From an uncultured Shewanella sp. (GTDB taxonomy: Bacteria > Pseudomonadota > Gammaproteobacteria > Enterobacterales > Shewanellaceae): a stretch of 64,000 nt of DNA. Below the pieces are notes generated by a model. The model was not told where the DNA came from. It made no database searches and saw only the letters and a list, made by a program, of their open reading frames with translations. Both the position numbers and the translations under genes were made by a program. Shown one piece after another: positions 28,699 to 38,398 of the stretch (its first letter is position 1; every line of letters starts with the position of its first letter). The stretch covers positions 1-64,000 of the forward strand of contig NZ_CANLZC010000004.1 in assembly GCF_947495455.1 (NCBI RefSeq). The letters run 5' to 3'.

Positions 28699-29802
28699 CT
28701 ATTCGCTGCGGTCTAACATGATGCCAACCAATATTTCAGATGGACTATCGACGGGCTGTACTTTTAAAATGACACGCAGCTGGCGTTCATTCATAAAGGT
28801 TAAACTCACGGCATCATCTTTCGGTGGACGAATATCACCAGGAAATTTATCTGCACCAATATTGATAGGCTTTGACATATCACGCAGCGGCTTACCCAGT
28901 ACTCGCTTACCAAAGGCGATCCCCGATGGTGAATTATTCAAACGACGGTTTTTAATTTGGTGAATGGCTTTGATCCGCACTTCCCGCGCAGCTTTATCGA
29001 CAATACGGCCAATCTCAATGGTCTGAAAATCGCCGCCTTCGGCATCAAGCAATTGCACATCACCAAAGTAAGTGCCATCGAATCCAGGATAATATTGAGT
29101 ACAACTAAAACGCTGTGCATCCAGTGCCGCTAATGTGGCATTAGTCAATGGCGCACCGTTTTTATCGAGGGGTGCAGGTGATAACGACATGGCCCCCGTT
29201 AATACACGCATGGGACTATCGGCTATAGTGACACTGCGTTTACATAAACGCCCTGCCACGGCGCCTAACTCGTCTCCGTGTATTTGAGGGATAAGCGCAA
29301 CATTTACAGCCACAACACCATCACTAATCGGTGTCAATGAGGCATTATATTCAGACCATGTTTGAGTCAAACTATCAATGCCTGGCACCGCAATGAGTAA
29401 CCGTAAATAACGCGCATGCTTTGATAGCATTTCGAGTGCTGCCCCTTGGTAGGCTTCCACCTCTGCTTTACCCGTCACAGGTAAGCAAATGGCTATCATT
29501 TCAGGATAAATATTCTCATCCATAGCCTTGTTAATGGCATCAAACACATTATCACTTTCATTAATGGCCAGTGCATAACCCGAAACAAGATCGTCGCCAT
29601 TGCGCACCCATGCTTTAAGCTGAGTTTTTAGATCGGAGTCAGCTTCACCGAATTGTGCATCAAAATCAGACTGCGCATTAATAGGCTCAATTTGCTCACT
29701 GACTGTGGCTGCAACACCAACAAACAACATGGTGCGCTCAACCTCTTTTGTTGCGCCGCTGCCCGTATTGAGCGCGGCGACACTAACCTTACCTTGTGCC
29801 AT
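28699..29802 (-). CDS. Phage tail sheath protein (gpFI-like)
   Basis: A 367-aa contractile sheath: the C-terminus holds the conserved DKAAREVRIKAIHQIKNRRLNNSP-type helix and the GDIRPPKDDAVSLTF strand region. It forms the contracting outer tail. It precedes the tube gene, as FI precedes FII in P2. Confidence 0.87.
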   Translation of the reverse strand: MAQGKVSVAALNTGSGATKEVERTMLFVGVAATVSEQIEPINAQSDFDAQFGEADSDLKTQLKAWVRNGDDLVSGYALAINESDNVFDAINKAMDENIYPEMIAICLPVTGKAEVEAYQGAALEMLSKHARYLRLLIAVPGIDSLTQTWSEYNASLTPISDGVVAVNVALIPQIHGDELGAVAGRLCKRSVTIADSPMRVLTGAMSLSPAPLDKNGAPLTNATLAALDAQRFSCTQYYPGFDGTYFGDVQLLDAEGGDFQTIEIGRIVDKAAREVRIKAIHQIKNRRLNNSPSGIAFGKRVLGKPLRDMSKPINIGADKFPGDIRPPKDDAVSLTFMNERQLRVILKVQPVDSPSEILVGIMLDRSE

Positions 29803-29816
29803 GATGTCCCCTTTTA

Positions 29817-30443
29817 TTAATGGCGTGTCGCCTGATCAAACATGTAATTCTTTAACTGCTTATATTCATTTTGGTTTTGACCTAAAAATGAACGGGCGGG
29901 TAACTGAATATCCCATTGCTGCGGCCCCTTCTCTTGCTCTCTTAATATTCGCAAGATCAAGCCTGCTTGGCCTAATGTTAGATTTTCTTTAATCCACTTT
30001 AAGCTGGGCGTTATCCAGCCTTTACCAGGCTTACTTCGAATTTTATAGCCTTCTTTTATCAATGCCTTAGCCTGTTTCTGAGTTGCTGGCCCTTGATAAT
30101 TTGGTTGGCCTTTCGGCGGTGTTTGCGTTAGCTTTTCACCATCTTGATGGGCTCTCGCCACCTTAGCGATTCTTGAACTGGCAAAGGTAACATCGGCTTG
30201 GTTCTCATTGGTATGAACTTGCAAATGCTTGCCCAGCTTTTTCAGCATTCTGTCTTTACGGCCATTGCTACGCTCTTCCCATGCTTGACCATATAGCCCT
30301 TTTTGCGCTTTTAATCTGTCTCTACTGTCACGGCGCACCTTACGACCAGCTCCCCGTAAAATTTGACGGCGTTTTCTCCCTGGTAATGTGAGTAAGTTAA
30401 GCGTCTTTACTGACTCAGTATTAATGTCGATGTTAAGCATCAA
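29817..30443 (-). CDS. Phage virion morphogenesis/tail completion protein (gpS-like)
   Basis: A 208-aa basic protein with GRKRRQILRGAGRKVRRDSRDR near the N-terminus and KGQPNYQGPATQKQAKALI in the middle, the pattern of P2 gpS / Mu gpG morphogenesis proteins. It acts late in tail assembly at the head-proximal end. It overlaps the gpR-like gene by 4 bases. Confidence 0.75.
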   Translation of the reverse strand: MMLNIDINTESVKTLNLLTLPGRKRRQILRGAGRKVRRDSRDRLKAQKGLYGQAWEERSNGRKDRMLKKLGKHLQVHTNENQADVTFASSRIAKVARAHQDGEKLTQTPPKGQPNYQGPATQKQAKALIKEGYKIRSKPGKGWITPSLKWIKENLTLGQAGLILRILREQEKGPQQWDIQLPARSFLGQNQNEYKQLKNYMFDQATRH

Positions 30444-30925
30444 CTATCCCCCTTAACCTGAGTTTCTAAAACTTGAGACTCTAATAAAAACGCTTCAGCA
30501 ATCCACATTGATTGTTCACCAAAGTCATAATGTTTATCACCGAACAAAAAAGGCCCATCCGTTTGCTCAATCAACTCAATATCTTCTTGAAAATTTTCGA
30601 TAGTAATTTCAATATCACTCGTATTGTCATCATTTAGGTCAGCACTAAACCCAATAATTTCAGCGTCGTATTTACCCGCATTTTGTTGCAGCCAAAAACT
30701 GATATAAGTACAAATAAGTGCCGCAGGCGCCGCGCAGGGATTAATGCTTATCACTCCCGCATAGGTAAAGCGTGCAGCCAGTAAACCTGTGCCATTAATG
30801 CGCTTACTGGCTGGCTTAATAGCCCCGCCTTCAATCCATGAGTCAAATTGATTGGCATGAGCTAACTTATGGCCTTTGTAATTCGCATCAATTAAATAAC
30901 GAGTTAACTCAGTTAATTTGCTCAT
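30440..30925 (-). CDS. Phage tail completion protein (gpR-like)
   Basis: A 161-aa protein whose N-terminus (LTELTRYLIDANYK...) and position between L and S identify it as gpR-like. In P2, R is required for tail completion. It overlaps both neighbours by 4 bases. Confidence 0.7.
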   Translation of the reverse strand: MSKLTELTRYLIDANYKGHKLAHANQFDSWIEGGAIKPASKRINGTGLLAARFTYAGVISINPCAAPAALICTYISFWLQQNAGKYDAEIIGFSADLNDDNTSDIEITIENFQEDIELIEQTDGPFLFGDKHYDFGEQSMWIAEAFLLESQVLETQVKGDS

Positions 30926-31368
30926 AGTAACGACACCGATAGATAACCAGATTCGGCCATTAAATATTGCATCGCGCTTTTACATTCGATACGCCAAAAT
31001 TGCTCGTTATCAACCGCTTGTACTTGCTGCGCCGCCCCTTTGTCCCTATGACTTTCACCTAATCGGCTAACTAATAATGTGGCTTTAGCTAGGCTATACA
31101 CGGCTTTTTTATAAAATAGCGATAGAGTTTCACCATAGGGCAAGTCTTTTAATCTGCTCACACTGTGCCAGTGCAACTCGGCGAACGCGCTTAACTCACG
31201 ATTAATTTGGTGCATGGCTAATGTCAGTTGATTAATCGATGCCTGCTGATATTCAGGTGATACACCATAATCACTGATTAACTCCGCCGTTGAGAGATCA
31301 GGATAAAAGCCATTATTAGTAATGCTGTTATCTTCTACCTCTACCTTGGGCATACCTGATAAATCCAT
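30922..31368 (-). CDS. Head completion/stabilisation protein (gpL-like)
   Basis: A 148-aa protein with a YPDLSTAELISDYGV-like N-terminal segment (here FYPDLSTAEL) and a helical body, matching P2 gpL, which caps filled heads. I choose ATG 31368 with GGGA eight bases upstream; the frame to 31413 would begin within the large hairpin between M and L. Confidence 0.78.
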   Translation of the reverse strand: MDLSGMPKVEVEDNSITNNGFYPDLSTAELISDYGVSPEYQQASINQLTLAMHQINRELSAFAELHWHSVSRLKDLPYGETLSLFYKKAVYSLAKATLLVSRLGESHRDKGAAQQVQAVDNEQFWRIECKSAMQYLMAESGYLSVSLL

Positions 31369-31402
31369 TATTTCTGTCCCAATGCAATTAACGTTAAAGG
31401 GG

Positions 31403-31465
31403 GTGGGCGCCACTCAGTTAACAGACCTTTGTCTATATGCAAAGCACTGTTACTGAGTTGCCCAC
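31403..31465. repeat. Large inverted repeat between genes M and L
   Basis: GTGGGC...ACTCAGTTAACAG (31403-31424) pairs with CTGTTACTGAGTTGCCCAC (31447-31465), apart from two small bulges, with a 22-base loop. It lies between gpM stop and gpL start in the late transcript. No T-run follows, so it is more likely an RNA-processing or attenuation hairpin than a full terminator. Confidence 0.75.
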
Positions 31466-31479
31466 GGCGCTGGAGACGG

Positions 31480-32250
31480 TTAAATATTGATTTCTACACC
31501 AATGTGTTTAGCGAGCTCTCTGGCCGTCTTTTTCACGCCTGCACCGTCATTTAACAATGTCGCATGCTGGTAGTGATTCAGTGCGCGGCCATAATTATGT
31601 TGCTGCTGCTCTAACTTTCCAGCCACCGCAAATAACTTACCTGACACAATGGGATTTAATGACCAAGCTTGCTCATTAAAAAAGCGCGTTAATGTGGAAA
31701 CATGCTCAGTAATATTGAATAAATCTTCTGGCGATATTTCATCTGTCTTCGAAAGCTTATCGACCGCAACATCATAAATTTGGTCAATAACAAACTCACC
31801 CCAATGGGTTGTTTTAAAACGAGTGGGTAACTTTTGCCCCTGTGAAATCAGCAAAGGTAAAAACGTAAAGGCTTCTGTATAGCGCTGTAAATCAATCAAC
31901 CAGATAAACACCCAAGCTAGAATAATGTTGGGATGATTGGCACCACTTTGCAGATAATGTTCACAATACGCTAAATACCCGTTTTGCTTGATGGCATCAC
32001 GTTTATACTCGGCTTTATCTTCCAACGTATTAAAGGTTTTTAGCTGGGCTAAATCCGCATCAATCGCAGCCTTCATTATTTCAAATTGAGCTTGCTCCAC
32101 ACCGATAGGTTGCTCTGTTCTGTTTGATGCAACATTATCTTTTTCAGAAAGTAAATTAACGAATTTAACACCACTGCTTGCGTTAGCTTCTAATGATTGC
32201 TTTTGTAAACGAGCCGCTTTTGCCGCTTGGGCTTTTTTAACTAAACTCAT
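31480..32250 (-). CDS. Terminase small subunit (gpM-like)
   Basis: A 256-aa protein of the P2 gpM family (phage terminase endonuclease subunit): ...YLQSGANHPNIILAWVFIWLID and a C-terminal GRALNHYQHATLLND pattern. With the gpP-like ATPase it recognises and cuts cos. It lies between capsid N and head-completion L as in P2. Confidence 0.83.
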   Translation of the reverse strand: MSLVKKAQAAKAARLQKQSLEANASSGVKFVNLLSEKDNVASNRTEQPIGVEQAQFEIMKAAIDADLAQLKTFNTLEDKAEYKRDAIKQNGYLAYCEHYLQSGANHPNIILAWVFIWLIDLQRYTEAFTFLPLLISQGQKLPTRFKTTHWGEFVIDQIYDVAVDKLSKTDEISPEDLFNITEHVSTLTRFFNEQAWSLNPIVSGKLFAVAGKLEQQQHNYGRALNHYQHATLLNDGAGVKKTARELAKHIGVEINI

Positions 32251-32259
32251 TTGATTTCC

Positions 32260-33294
32260 TTATTCCCAAGAATCGGCTTTAGCGTTGTATAGCTGCACAC
32301 TATTGGATTCAATAAATTGAATTTTTTCGAGGTCTTCAACGTAATAACAATCATTGCGTGACTGATAATCTTCGACCCGCTTTTTCTTAGTATTGTTTTC
32401 AGTGCTAATGCGAGTCGAACCACTTTGAATGTAATGACTGAGATTATCGAATGAGGTCACCATGATGCCTCGCGGCGGAAAGAAGGACACTTGATAAGCT
32501 TTTAAGCTGCCGTATGTTCCGATGACTTGCTCAATTTCAATCTTGGTTTTTTCAGTCGGCTTTTCAGCTTGTGCGGCATAAAGCTTGCTTTTATCATCAG
32601 CAAGTAAATCGCTACCAACGATGGCCACTAAGCCAATTCGCTTTTCTAGCGGTATGCCTTGAACAAGATCATGCACAGCTTGATCTAAATTTTGGTAATC
32701 AGCATCAGCATGTACGCCAATTTTTACACTGCCACCATTGCTAATCGCGTTTTCTGGTGCATCGCGGCGCACCAGTTCAAACCAACCGATATTGACATCT
32801 TGTAACATAGGATTGGTGCTTTTATTGGTTTTATTGGCAGCCGAGGTACCATGAAAACCAATTTTAATAATATCCAGCGCAATAGCTTGCTTAACATGAT
32901 TTCGATAGCGAGTGTGAAAATCGGGGAATTTTGCCCATTGATCCATTTTGACCCACGCCATATGCACATCACACTCAACGGGATAGCAACGGTATTCACG
33001 ATTATCTAATGCTGAAACATCCGTTGTTTGTCGCTCAGCATTGTCATCTGTTTCAACACCAGCTCGACCAGTCACGCCGCCATCAACCCTCATGATCACC
33101 GATGCACCGACAAGATCATCAACAAGCGCGGTGTTAATTCTTGTTAAAAACTCGGCGCTTTCATAAACAGCATCATACAATTTTTGTTCCGTCGAGGGTT
33201 CAACATTGAATTGCTCACTCACACTTTTCACACCATAACTTGCTGCTAACGCTATGGTGATCTTATTAAATTTTTCTGCCGTTTTTGTTTTCAT
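32260..33294 (-). CDS. Major capsid protein (gpN-like)
   Basis: A 344-aa P2-family major capsid precursor: segments YRCYPVECDVHMAW, then HGTSAANKTNKSTNPMLQDVNIGW, and LNPYIDDYES-like tail (here RVEDYQSRNDCYYVED) are typical. The N-terminus would be trimmed by the gpO-like protease. It forms the icosahedral shell. Confidence 0.92.
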   Translation of the reverse strand: MKTKTAEKFNKITIALAASYGVKSVSEQFNVEPSTEQKLYDAVYESAEFLTRINTALVDDLVGASVIMRVDGGVTGRAGVETDDNAERQTTDVSALDNREYRCYPVECDVHMAWVKMDQWAKFPDFHTRYRNHVKQAIALDIIKIGFHGTSAANKTNKSTNPMLQDVNIGWFELVRRDAPENAISNGGSVKIGVHADADYQNLDQAVHDLVQGIPLEKRIGLVAIVGSDLLADDKSKLYAAQAEKPTEKTKIEIEQVIGTYGSLKAYQVSFFPPRGIMVTSFDNLSHYIQSGSTRISTENNTKKKRVEDYQSRNDCYYVEDLEKIQFIESNSVQLYNAKADSWE

Positions 33295-33356
33295 CTTTAT
33301 CCCGTTATTCTGTTAATGCCTATACCTACACACTCGACCAAATATTCAAGATGGAA

Positions 33357-34256
33357 TTAAAGCAAATCACCTAATTCAGCTTCATCACCTAAGTGCTCTT
33401 CTTCACCGGGCGTAGTACTAAACTTGGGGGTTTTTAACGCTTTTTGTAATTGCGTGCTTAATGCAATAACTGAGCTATTAATTTTATCGAATGCGGCTTG
33501 CTGTTCTTTTGAGAAAATCGCGGTTTCAGGTGGCGTGGAGTCATCGTCTTCGCCTTTGTCATCTGCACCACCCTCTGTACCACTGGCTTTAAGTGCGGTT
33601 AGAGCCTGAGTATTTGCTGTTATCGCATCATTCATTTTTTGCAGCGGTTCGCTCAATGCTTCAGTTAATGCACTGGCAAAGTCTTCTTTTTTCATTTCTG
33701 TTTCTTCCTTTTTGAAATTAAACAGCCCTTTAAATAGGCTTCTTTTAGGTGACGGCTCTTGGCTTTGCTCTTGAGTTAACTCAACTTTAAATGACTCAAT
33801 ACATGGAGAGGTTTTATTAAATTTCGCGCGTTGGGTGTAAGTACTGGCGGGATAATCGGTGACCGCTAAACCTGTTAAATAAGTGGTGCCTGATTCGATA
33901 AAGTCGCGGTCAATTTCAATACTAAAATACACGGCTTGATCAGCTTGGTTTAACGTAACAAAAGACGCATTAGGTGCAAGCACGGCATATAAGACTTTCA
34001 CGCCTTCATCATTAACACCTTGGCTGACTTCAAGCACATCACCTAACATGCCACCGTTTAATTCAACGTTATAAAGAAACTTCGCTCCCCAACCTGACCA
34101 CTCCCCTTCATGATCAATATTGATACGTGCGCCGTATTTTTTGTAATTGTAGGTTTCGACAATATCATCAATATCTTTGTCAGTAATTTCGCGGCCATCG
34201 ACTGTCATTCCGACTGCGGCAATGGCTAGTGGTATTGTGCGTAATTGTCCTGGCAT
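33357..34256 (-). CDS. Capsid scaffolding protein/protease (gpO-like)
   Basis: A 299-aa P2 gpO-type protein: an N-terminal serine protease domain followed by a helical scaffold. Asp20, His49 (NIDHEGEW) and Ser112 (YFSIEID) lie where the P2 catalytic triad D19/H48/S107 is known. The C-terminal part is Glu/Gln-rich with coiled-coil character. It directs prohead assembly and cleaves itself and the capsid. It is divergent from the terminase gene. Confidence 0.9.
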   Translation of the reverse strand: MPGQLRTIPLAIAAVGMTVDGREITDKDIDDIVETYNYKKYGARINIDHEGEWSGWGAKFLYNVELNGGMLGDVLEVSQGVNDEGVKVLYAVLAPNASFVTLNQADQAVYFSIEIDRDFIESGTTYLTGLAVTDYPASTYTQRAKFNKTSPCIESFKVELTQEQSQEPSPKRSLFKGLFNFKKEETEMKKEDFASALTEALSEPLQKMNDAITANTQALTALKASGTEGGADDKGEDDDSTPPETAIFSKEQQAAFDKINSSVIALSTQLQKALKTPKFSTTPGEEEHLGDEAELGDLL

Positions 34257-34467
34257 AGAGTTTGTTCCTAAACGTGTTGCATGCTAATTTTAAAGATGTC
34301 TTCACCTTGTTAGATTTCTAGTTTGCACCCGTTTTTTCATCTCTTCCAACTGTTTAACTTTTTGAAATTCCTATTTTTACCTTTTAGGAATAGACAGGAT
34401 GAGCACATAAAGAATTCACGCTTTTAGCCCTATAAACTGCCAGTATTGACTCAATCATTGGCAGCCT
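34257..34467. promoter_or_regulatory. Divergent late promoter region between gpO and gpP genes
   Basis: The 211-base spacer separates the two head operons, where P2 has its divergent Ogr-dependent promoters PO and PP. It is A/T-rich. I looked for the P2 activator site TGT-N12-ACA on it and found none, so this phage's activator may read a different sequence. Confidence 0.5.
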
Positions 34468-36231
34468 ATGAAGCTCAGATACAGCCCTGAAATTGTAAAA
34501 ACCGCACGGCAACATTATGTGTATGGCGGACTGACATTTGATGAAATCGCCGCATTAGATGACATGCCCTGTGCGCGGACATTAAGACGCTGGGCCATTG
34601 ATGAAAACTGGACAGAGCTATGCCCAGTCATTGATGTAGAAACCTCTTATAGCCGACGTCTTTGCTTATTAGTAGAAAAAGACAATAAAAGTGATGCTGA
34701 CTATAAAGAGATAAACTTTTTAACAAAGCAATTAGCAACGCTCACTCAAGCAAAACAAGCTCCAGTCAAAACTCGACAAGATAAACACAAGGAACAAGGC
34801 GAGAATCAGCCAGCTAAAAAGCGTAAGAAACGTGTTAAAAATGATTGCAGTAAAATAACCAAAGACATGTTGGATGAGCTTAAAAATAGCCTACTTTATC
34901 CACATCAATTGTTTTGGTTTGATAATCAGAATCACCGCACCCGTTTTATATTAAAGCCTCGTCAAATTGGTGCGACTTTCTATTTTGCCTTTGAAGCATT
35001 TTATGATGCGGTAGTAAACGGTAAGAATAAAATCTTTATTTCAGCCTCACGAGATCAGGCTGAGATTTTTAAAGCTAATATTATTTCCCTTTGTAAAGAG
35101 CACTTTGATATTGATTTATCAGGCTCACCTTTGGTACTTAGCCTACCGAACGGTAAAAGTGCCAGTTTATATTTTAAATCCACCAATGCTCGAACCGCAC
35201 AATCAGCATCAGGCGACTTATATGTCGATGAGGTTTTTTGGATCCCTAAATTTAAAGAGCTACGCGGCTTAGCCCAAGCCATGGCAACCCATGCAGAATA
35301 TAAAGTCACTTACTTTTCTACACCATCGGTAAAAAGCCACGAAGCTTATGACTATTGGTCTGGCAAGTGGTTTAAAAAGACCATGGCCTGTAACGACCCT
35401 AATTTTGAAATTGATGTTGAACATAAAACATTAAAAAATGGCTTGCTGTGTGACGATGGAATATGGCGACAGTTGTTAACCGTTGTCGATGTGGTCAAAT
35501 CAGGCTTTGATAAAATTAACATTGAGCTGCTTAAAAATGAATACTCCAGGGATGAATATAACAATTTATTCATGGGTAAATTCATTGATGATGCCCATTC
35601 CGCCTTTAACTTAAAAGCCTTATTAGCCTGTGTTGGTGATAAAGAAAAGTGGAAAGATTTTAACCCCGAATGGGAACGCCCGTTTGCCATGAACCCTGTG
35701 CTGATAGGCTTTGATCCTGCTCGCACAATCGATAAAGCCACCGTTGTTGTACTGAGTTGCCCACTTAAAAATACCGATAAATTTAGATTATTAGAAACCT
35801 TAGATTTAACCGGTAACGATTTTGAAGCCATGGCAGAGTCCATAAAAGCGCTCACATTTAAATACAATGTGCAGCATATTGGCGTTGATACCACGGGGAT
35901 CGGCTATGGCGTGTTTGAATTAATTCAAAAATTCTACCCTATGGCTATGCCACTTCATTACAACCCTATGGTTAAAAATAAGCTCGTTATTAAAGCCGTG
36001 AACGTGATTAATAATAAACGCTTTGAATTTGATGAAAACGCACCAACAGTCGCAGCTAGTTTTCTAAATATTAGAAAAAAAGTTGTTGGCGATCAGATTA
36101 GTTATGCCACCAACCGCACCGCATCCACAGGCCATGCCGATATTGCATGGGCCATTATGCACGCCATGATTTATGAGCCTTTGTCTGGCGATAGCATGAG
36201 TTCACAAACAAGTATAGGAATTGCCGCTTAA
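34468..36231 (+). CDS. Terminase large subunit (gpP-like)
   Basis: A 587-aa DNA-packaging motor. An N-terminal helix-turn-helix-like segment (LTFDEIAALDDMPCARTLRRW) precedes the ATPase domain: Walker A-type KPRQIGAT at about 163-170 and Walker B LYVDEVFW. The nuclease-type domain starts at GFDPARTIDKATVVV. The full P2 gpP layout is kept. Its stop overlaps the portal ATG (TAATG). Confidence 0.93.
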   Translation: MKLRYSPEIVKTARQHYVYGGLTFDEIAALDDMPCARTLRRWAIDENWTELCPVIDVETSYSRRLCLLVEKDNKSDADYKEINFLTKQLATLTQAKQAPVKTRQDKHKEQGENQPAKKRKKRVKNDCSKITKDMLDELKNSLLYPHQLFWFDNQNHRTRFILKPRQIGATFYFAFEAFYDAVVNGKNKIFISASRDQAEIFKANIISLCKEHFDIDLSGSPLVLSLPNGKSASLYFKSTNARTAQSASGDLYVDEVFWIPKFKELRGLAQAMATHAEYKVTYFSTPSVKSHEAYDYWSGKWFKKTMACNDPNFEIDVEHKTLKNGLLCDDGIWRQLLTVVDVVKSGFDKINIELLKNEYSRDEYNNLFMGKFIDDAHSAFNLKALLACVGDKEKWKDFNPEWERPFAMNPVLIGFDPARTIDKATVVVLSCPLKNTDKFRLLETLDLTGNDFEAMAESIKALTFKYNVQHIGVDTTGIGYGVFELIQKFYPMAMPLHYNPMVKNKLVIKAVNVINNKRFEFDENAPTVAASFLNIRKKVVGDQISYATNRTASTGHADIAWAIMHAMIYEPLSGDSMSSQTSIGIAA

Positions 36232-37274
36232 TGACTCCAAGAATGACCGTTCGCGCGGGTGATACCCCAAATTACCGAAACAGTATGATTGATTTTGCTT
36301 TAGGTGATCCTGAGCCTTGCTTAGATAATCGAATGACCGAATATGTGGGCATTTGGGCTGATATGGATGGCATTTATGAACCACCCATCAGTTTAAATGG
36401 TTTAATCAATTTACTCAGTGTGAATGCTCAACACGGGCCCATTTTATATTTTAAAGCCAACATGATTGCCAAGTGGTTTAAGCCTAACTCACTGCTTAAC
36501 TATCGTGCATTTAAACGTGTTGCATTTGATTTTGCTTGGTCAGCAAATGCATATTTGCAAGTGATCACCAATCCATTTAATCAAGTCATTCAATTAAAGC
36601 ACTTACCCGCCGTCACCATGCGTTATACAACACAATCAGGGGTGTATGCACAACTTCAAAAAAATGGTAACAAAGTGTTTTTTAATCCAGGTGAAATTAT
36701 TCATATAAAAGAATATCACCCCAAGCAAGGTATATATGGGGTTCCACAGTATTACGGTGGTATTCAATCTGCTTTATTAAATGAAGACGCAACACTATTT
36801 CGCCGACGCTATTTTAAAAATGGCTCACATATGGGATTTGTGTTTTCAATGGCAGATCCTTTTATTACCCACGATGATGAAAAAAAACTGAGAGATGCAA
36901 TATTACAAAGCCGCGGCGTGGGTAACTTTAGATCACTCTTTTTAAATAATCGCTCCCCAAAGGGAGATGCCGAAAAGACCGTAAAAATCACCCCCGTAGG
37001 TGATATCGCCACCAAAGATGAATTTGAGCGTATTAAAAAAATCACCACAAATGACATGCTTTCCATGCATCGTGCTCAAGAAGCATTATCGGGACAATCA
37101 TCAGGTGACAGCCCAGGCTTTGGTGATTTAGATAAAATCACTCGAGCCTATTATAACAATGAAGTCGTTCCGCTTCAGAACGACATGCGCACCATCAATG
37201 ACTACCTACCAAGACAACAACACATTGAATTTTTTGAGCCTGAATATTCAGACTTCAACAAGGAAAACGCATGA
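36231..37274 (+). CDS. Portal protein (gpQ-like)
   Basis: A 347-aa P2-family (PBSX-type) portal: YFKANMIAKWFKPN, NPGEIIHIKEYHPKQGIYGVPQYYG, then ALLNEDATLFRRRYFKNGSHMGF are family hallmarks. It forms the 12-mer DNA gate at the capsid vertex. It is coupled to terminase upstream and overlaps the holin gene by 4 bases (ATGA). Confidence 0.94.
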   Translation: MTPRMTVRAGDTPNYRNSMIDFALGDPEPCLDNRMTEYVGIWADMDGIYEPPISLNGLINLLSVNAQHGPILYFKANMIAKWFKPNSLLNYRAFKRVAFDFAWSANAYLQVITNPFNQVIQLKHLPAVTMRYTTQSGVYAQLQKNGNKVFFNPGEIIHIKEYHPKQGIYGVPQYYGGIQSALLNEDATLFRRRYFKNGSHMGFVFSMADPFITHDDEKKLRDAILQSRGVGNFRSLFLNNRSPKGDAEKTVKITPVGDIATKDEFERIKKITTNDMLSMHRAQEALSGQSSGDSPGFGDLDKITRAYYNNEVVPLQNDMRTINDYLPRQQHIEFFEPEYSDFNKENA

Positions 37275-37597
37275 ACTGGGGCGAATTTATTGAGTTAATA
37301 GAACGTTGGTCTCAACTTTGTGGTGTGGCCACCTTAGCCGCTGCGGTACAAATGTATATCAGCAAAAGAAAATTTACATTTACACATTATTTTATGTCAG
37401 TACTTATGGCCATCTTTGCAGCTTACCTTGCCGATAGTTTTTGCACTTACTTAATGTTAGCCGACAGCTTGAAAACAGGTGTTATAGGCGTATCTGCTTA
37501 CTGTGCCCCACACATGATGGACGGCCTTGATACTTTTGGTAAGTACATTGCTAAACACCCATCTAAACTCATTTCTCTATTTTTCAGGGGAAAATAA
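37271..37597 (+). CDS. Phage holin (LydA-like)
   Basis: A 108-aa protein with two to three hydrophobic segments (about residues 17-32, 38-65, 69-86), a basic C-terminus, and GVSAYCAPHMMDG, a segment typical of LydA-type holins. It is expected to open or signal in the inner membrane at lysis. It overlaps the portal gene at its start, so lysis genes here ride on the terminase/portal transcript, unlike P2. Confidence 0.7.
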   Translation: MNWGEFIELIERWSQLCGVATLAAAVQMYISKRKFTFTHYFMSVLMAIFAAYLADSFCTYLMLADSLKTGVIGVSAYCAPHMMDGLDTFGKYIAKHPSKLISLFFRGK

Positions 37598-38067
37598 TGG
37601 GCATATTCACATCAATACTCAATTTTTTTACTAACCCGATTGCCGATCTAGCGGGGAGCTATCGTGAACGAAAGCGACTTGCGGCAGAGTCAGCAAAAAT
37701 GCTTGTTGATGCCGAGATAAAATTAAAGATTTCTAAACTTGAAGCTAAGGCCAGACGATTTGAGCAAACTGCCAATAATGATGCTGATTACGATATGCAG
37801 GTATTAAAAAACCGCAATGAAAGCCTAATGGATAATTTTATTATCATTATTTTTTCAGCTCTACTGATAGCTCATTTCATATCAACACTACAACCCTATA
37901 TTGCTAAGGGGTGGTTAGCTATGGGATACAGAGGGGCGCCTTGGTGGTTTGAATTTATTATCGTCGGCATAGCAGTCAGTACGCTCGGCTTAATGGGGCT
38001 CTTTAGAATCTTTTGGCGACAAAAGACAAGCAATAAAAAGCAGATAAAAAGTTCTACGCAATCTTAA
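37597..38067 (+). CDS. Phage holin, 3TM family
   Basis: A 156-aa protein: an amphipathic helical N-terminal half (TNPIADLAGSYRERKRLAAE), then two clear membrane segments (about 82-100 and 118-140). This fits the holin family first noted in gene-transfer-agent release clusters. Its ATG overlaps the stop of the previous holin gene by one base. The two may act as holin and antiholin; which is which cannot be read from sequence. Confidence 0.7.
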   Translation: MGIFTSILNFFTNPIADLAGSYRERKRLAAESAKMLVDAEIKLKISKLEAKARRFEQTANNDADYDMQVLKNRNESLMDNFIIIIFSALLIAHFISTLQPYIAKGWLAMGYRGAPWWFEFIIVGIAVSTLGLMGLFRIFWRQKTSNKKQIKSSTQS

Positions 38068-38310
38068 CAGTACAATACTAAACACCACTTTAAATACACC
38101 TTTAGAGTGGTGTAAAATAAGATAAAAGCACCTTTTCATAAATCATCGCAAAAGCCTCCTGCTCTAGATCCTTTTTTGTCTTTAAATGTCAAAAACATGA
38201 CATTCAGATCATTTAACTAGATCGCTCGGATCCAACAAACATCAAGATATCACTCATTATCAATGTCAAAACCAATGTCAAAAACACACATTTTTGTTAC
38301 GAAAGCGGCA

Positions 38311-38326
38311 GGCGAAGAGGAGTGAA
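38311..38326 (+). other. Candidate cos site
   Basis: GGCGAAGAGGAGTGAA resembles the P2 cohesive end GGCGAGGCGGGGAAA and lies at the position expected for cos. The match is short, so the assignment is tentative. Confidence 0.3.
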
Positions 38327-38398
38327 TTTTTGGCAGGTTTGAGCGTTGACGTCTTCTTACTCTAAGCTGGTCAGTAATGAGGTTGTTAAGCATTAACG

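Noticed and set aside
34257..34467. P2-type Ogr binding sites (TGT-N12-ACA) between O and P
   Set aside because: I checked each TGT on the plus strand of the spacer; none has ACA at the right distance.
16831..37274. Mu-like transposable phage
   Set aside because: No MuA/MuB transposase genes, and a site-specific integrase with dusA att repeats is present; head genes are P2-type.
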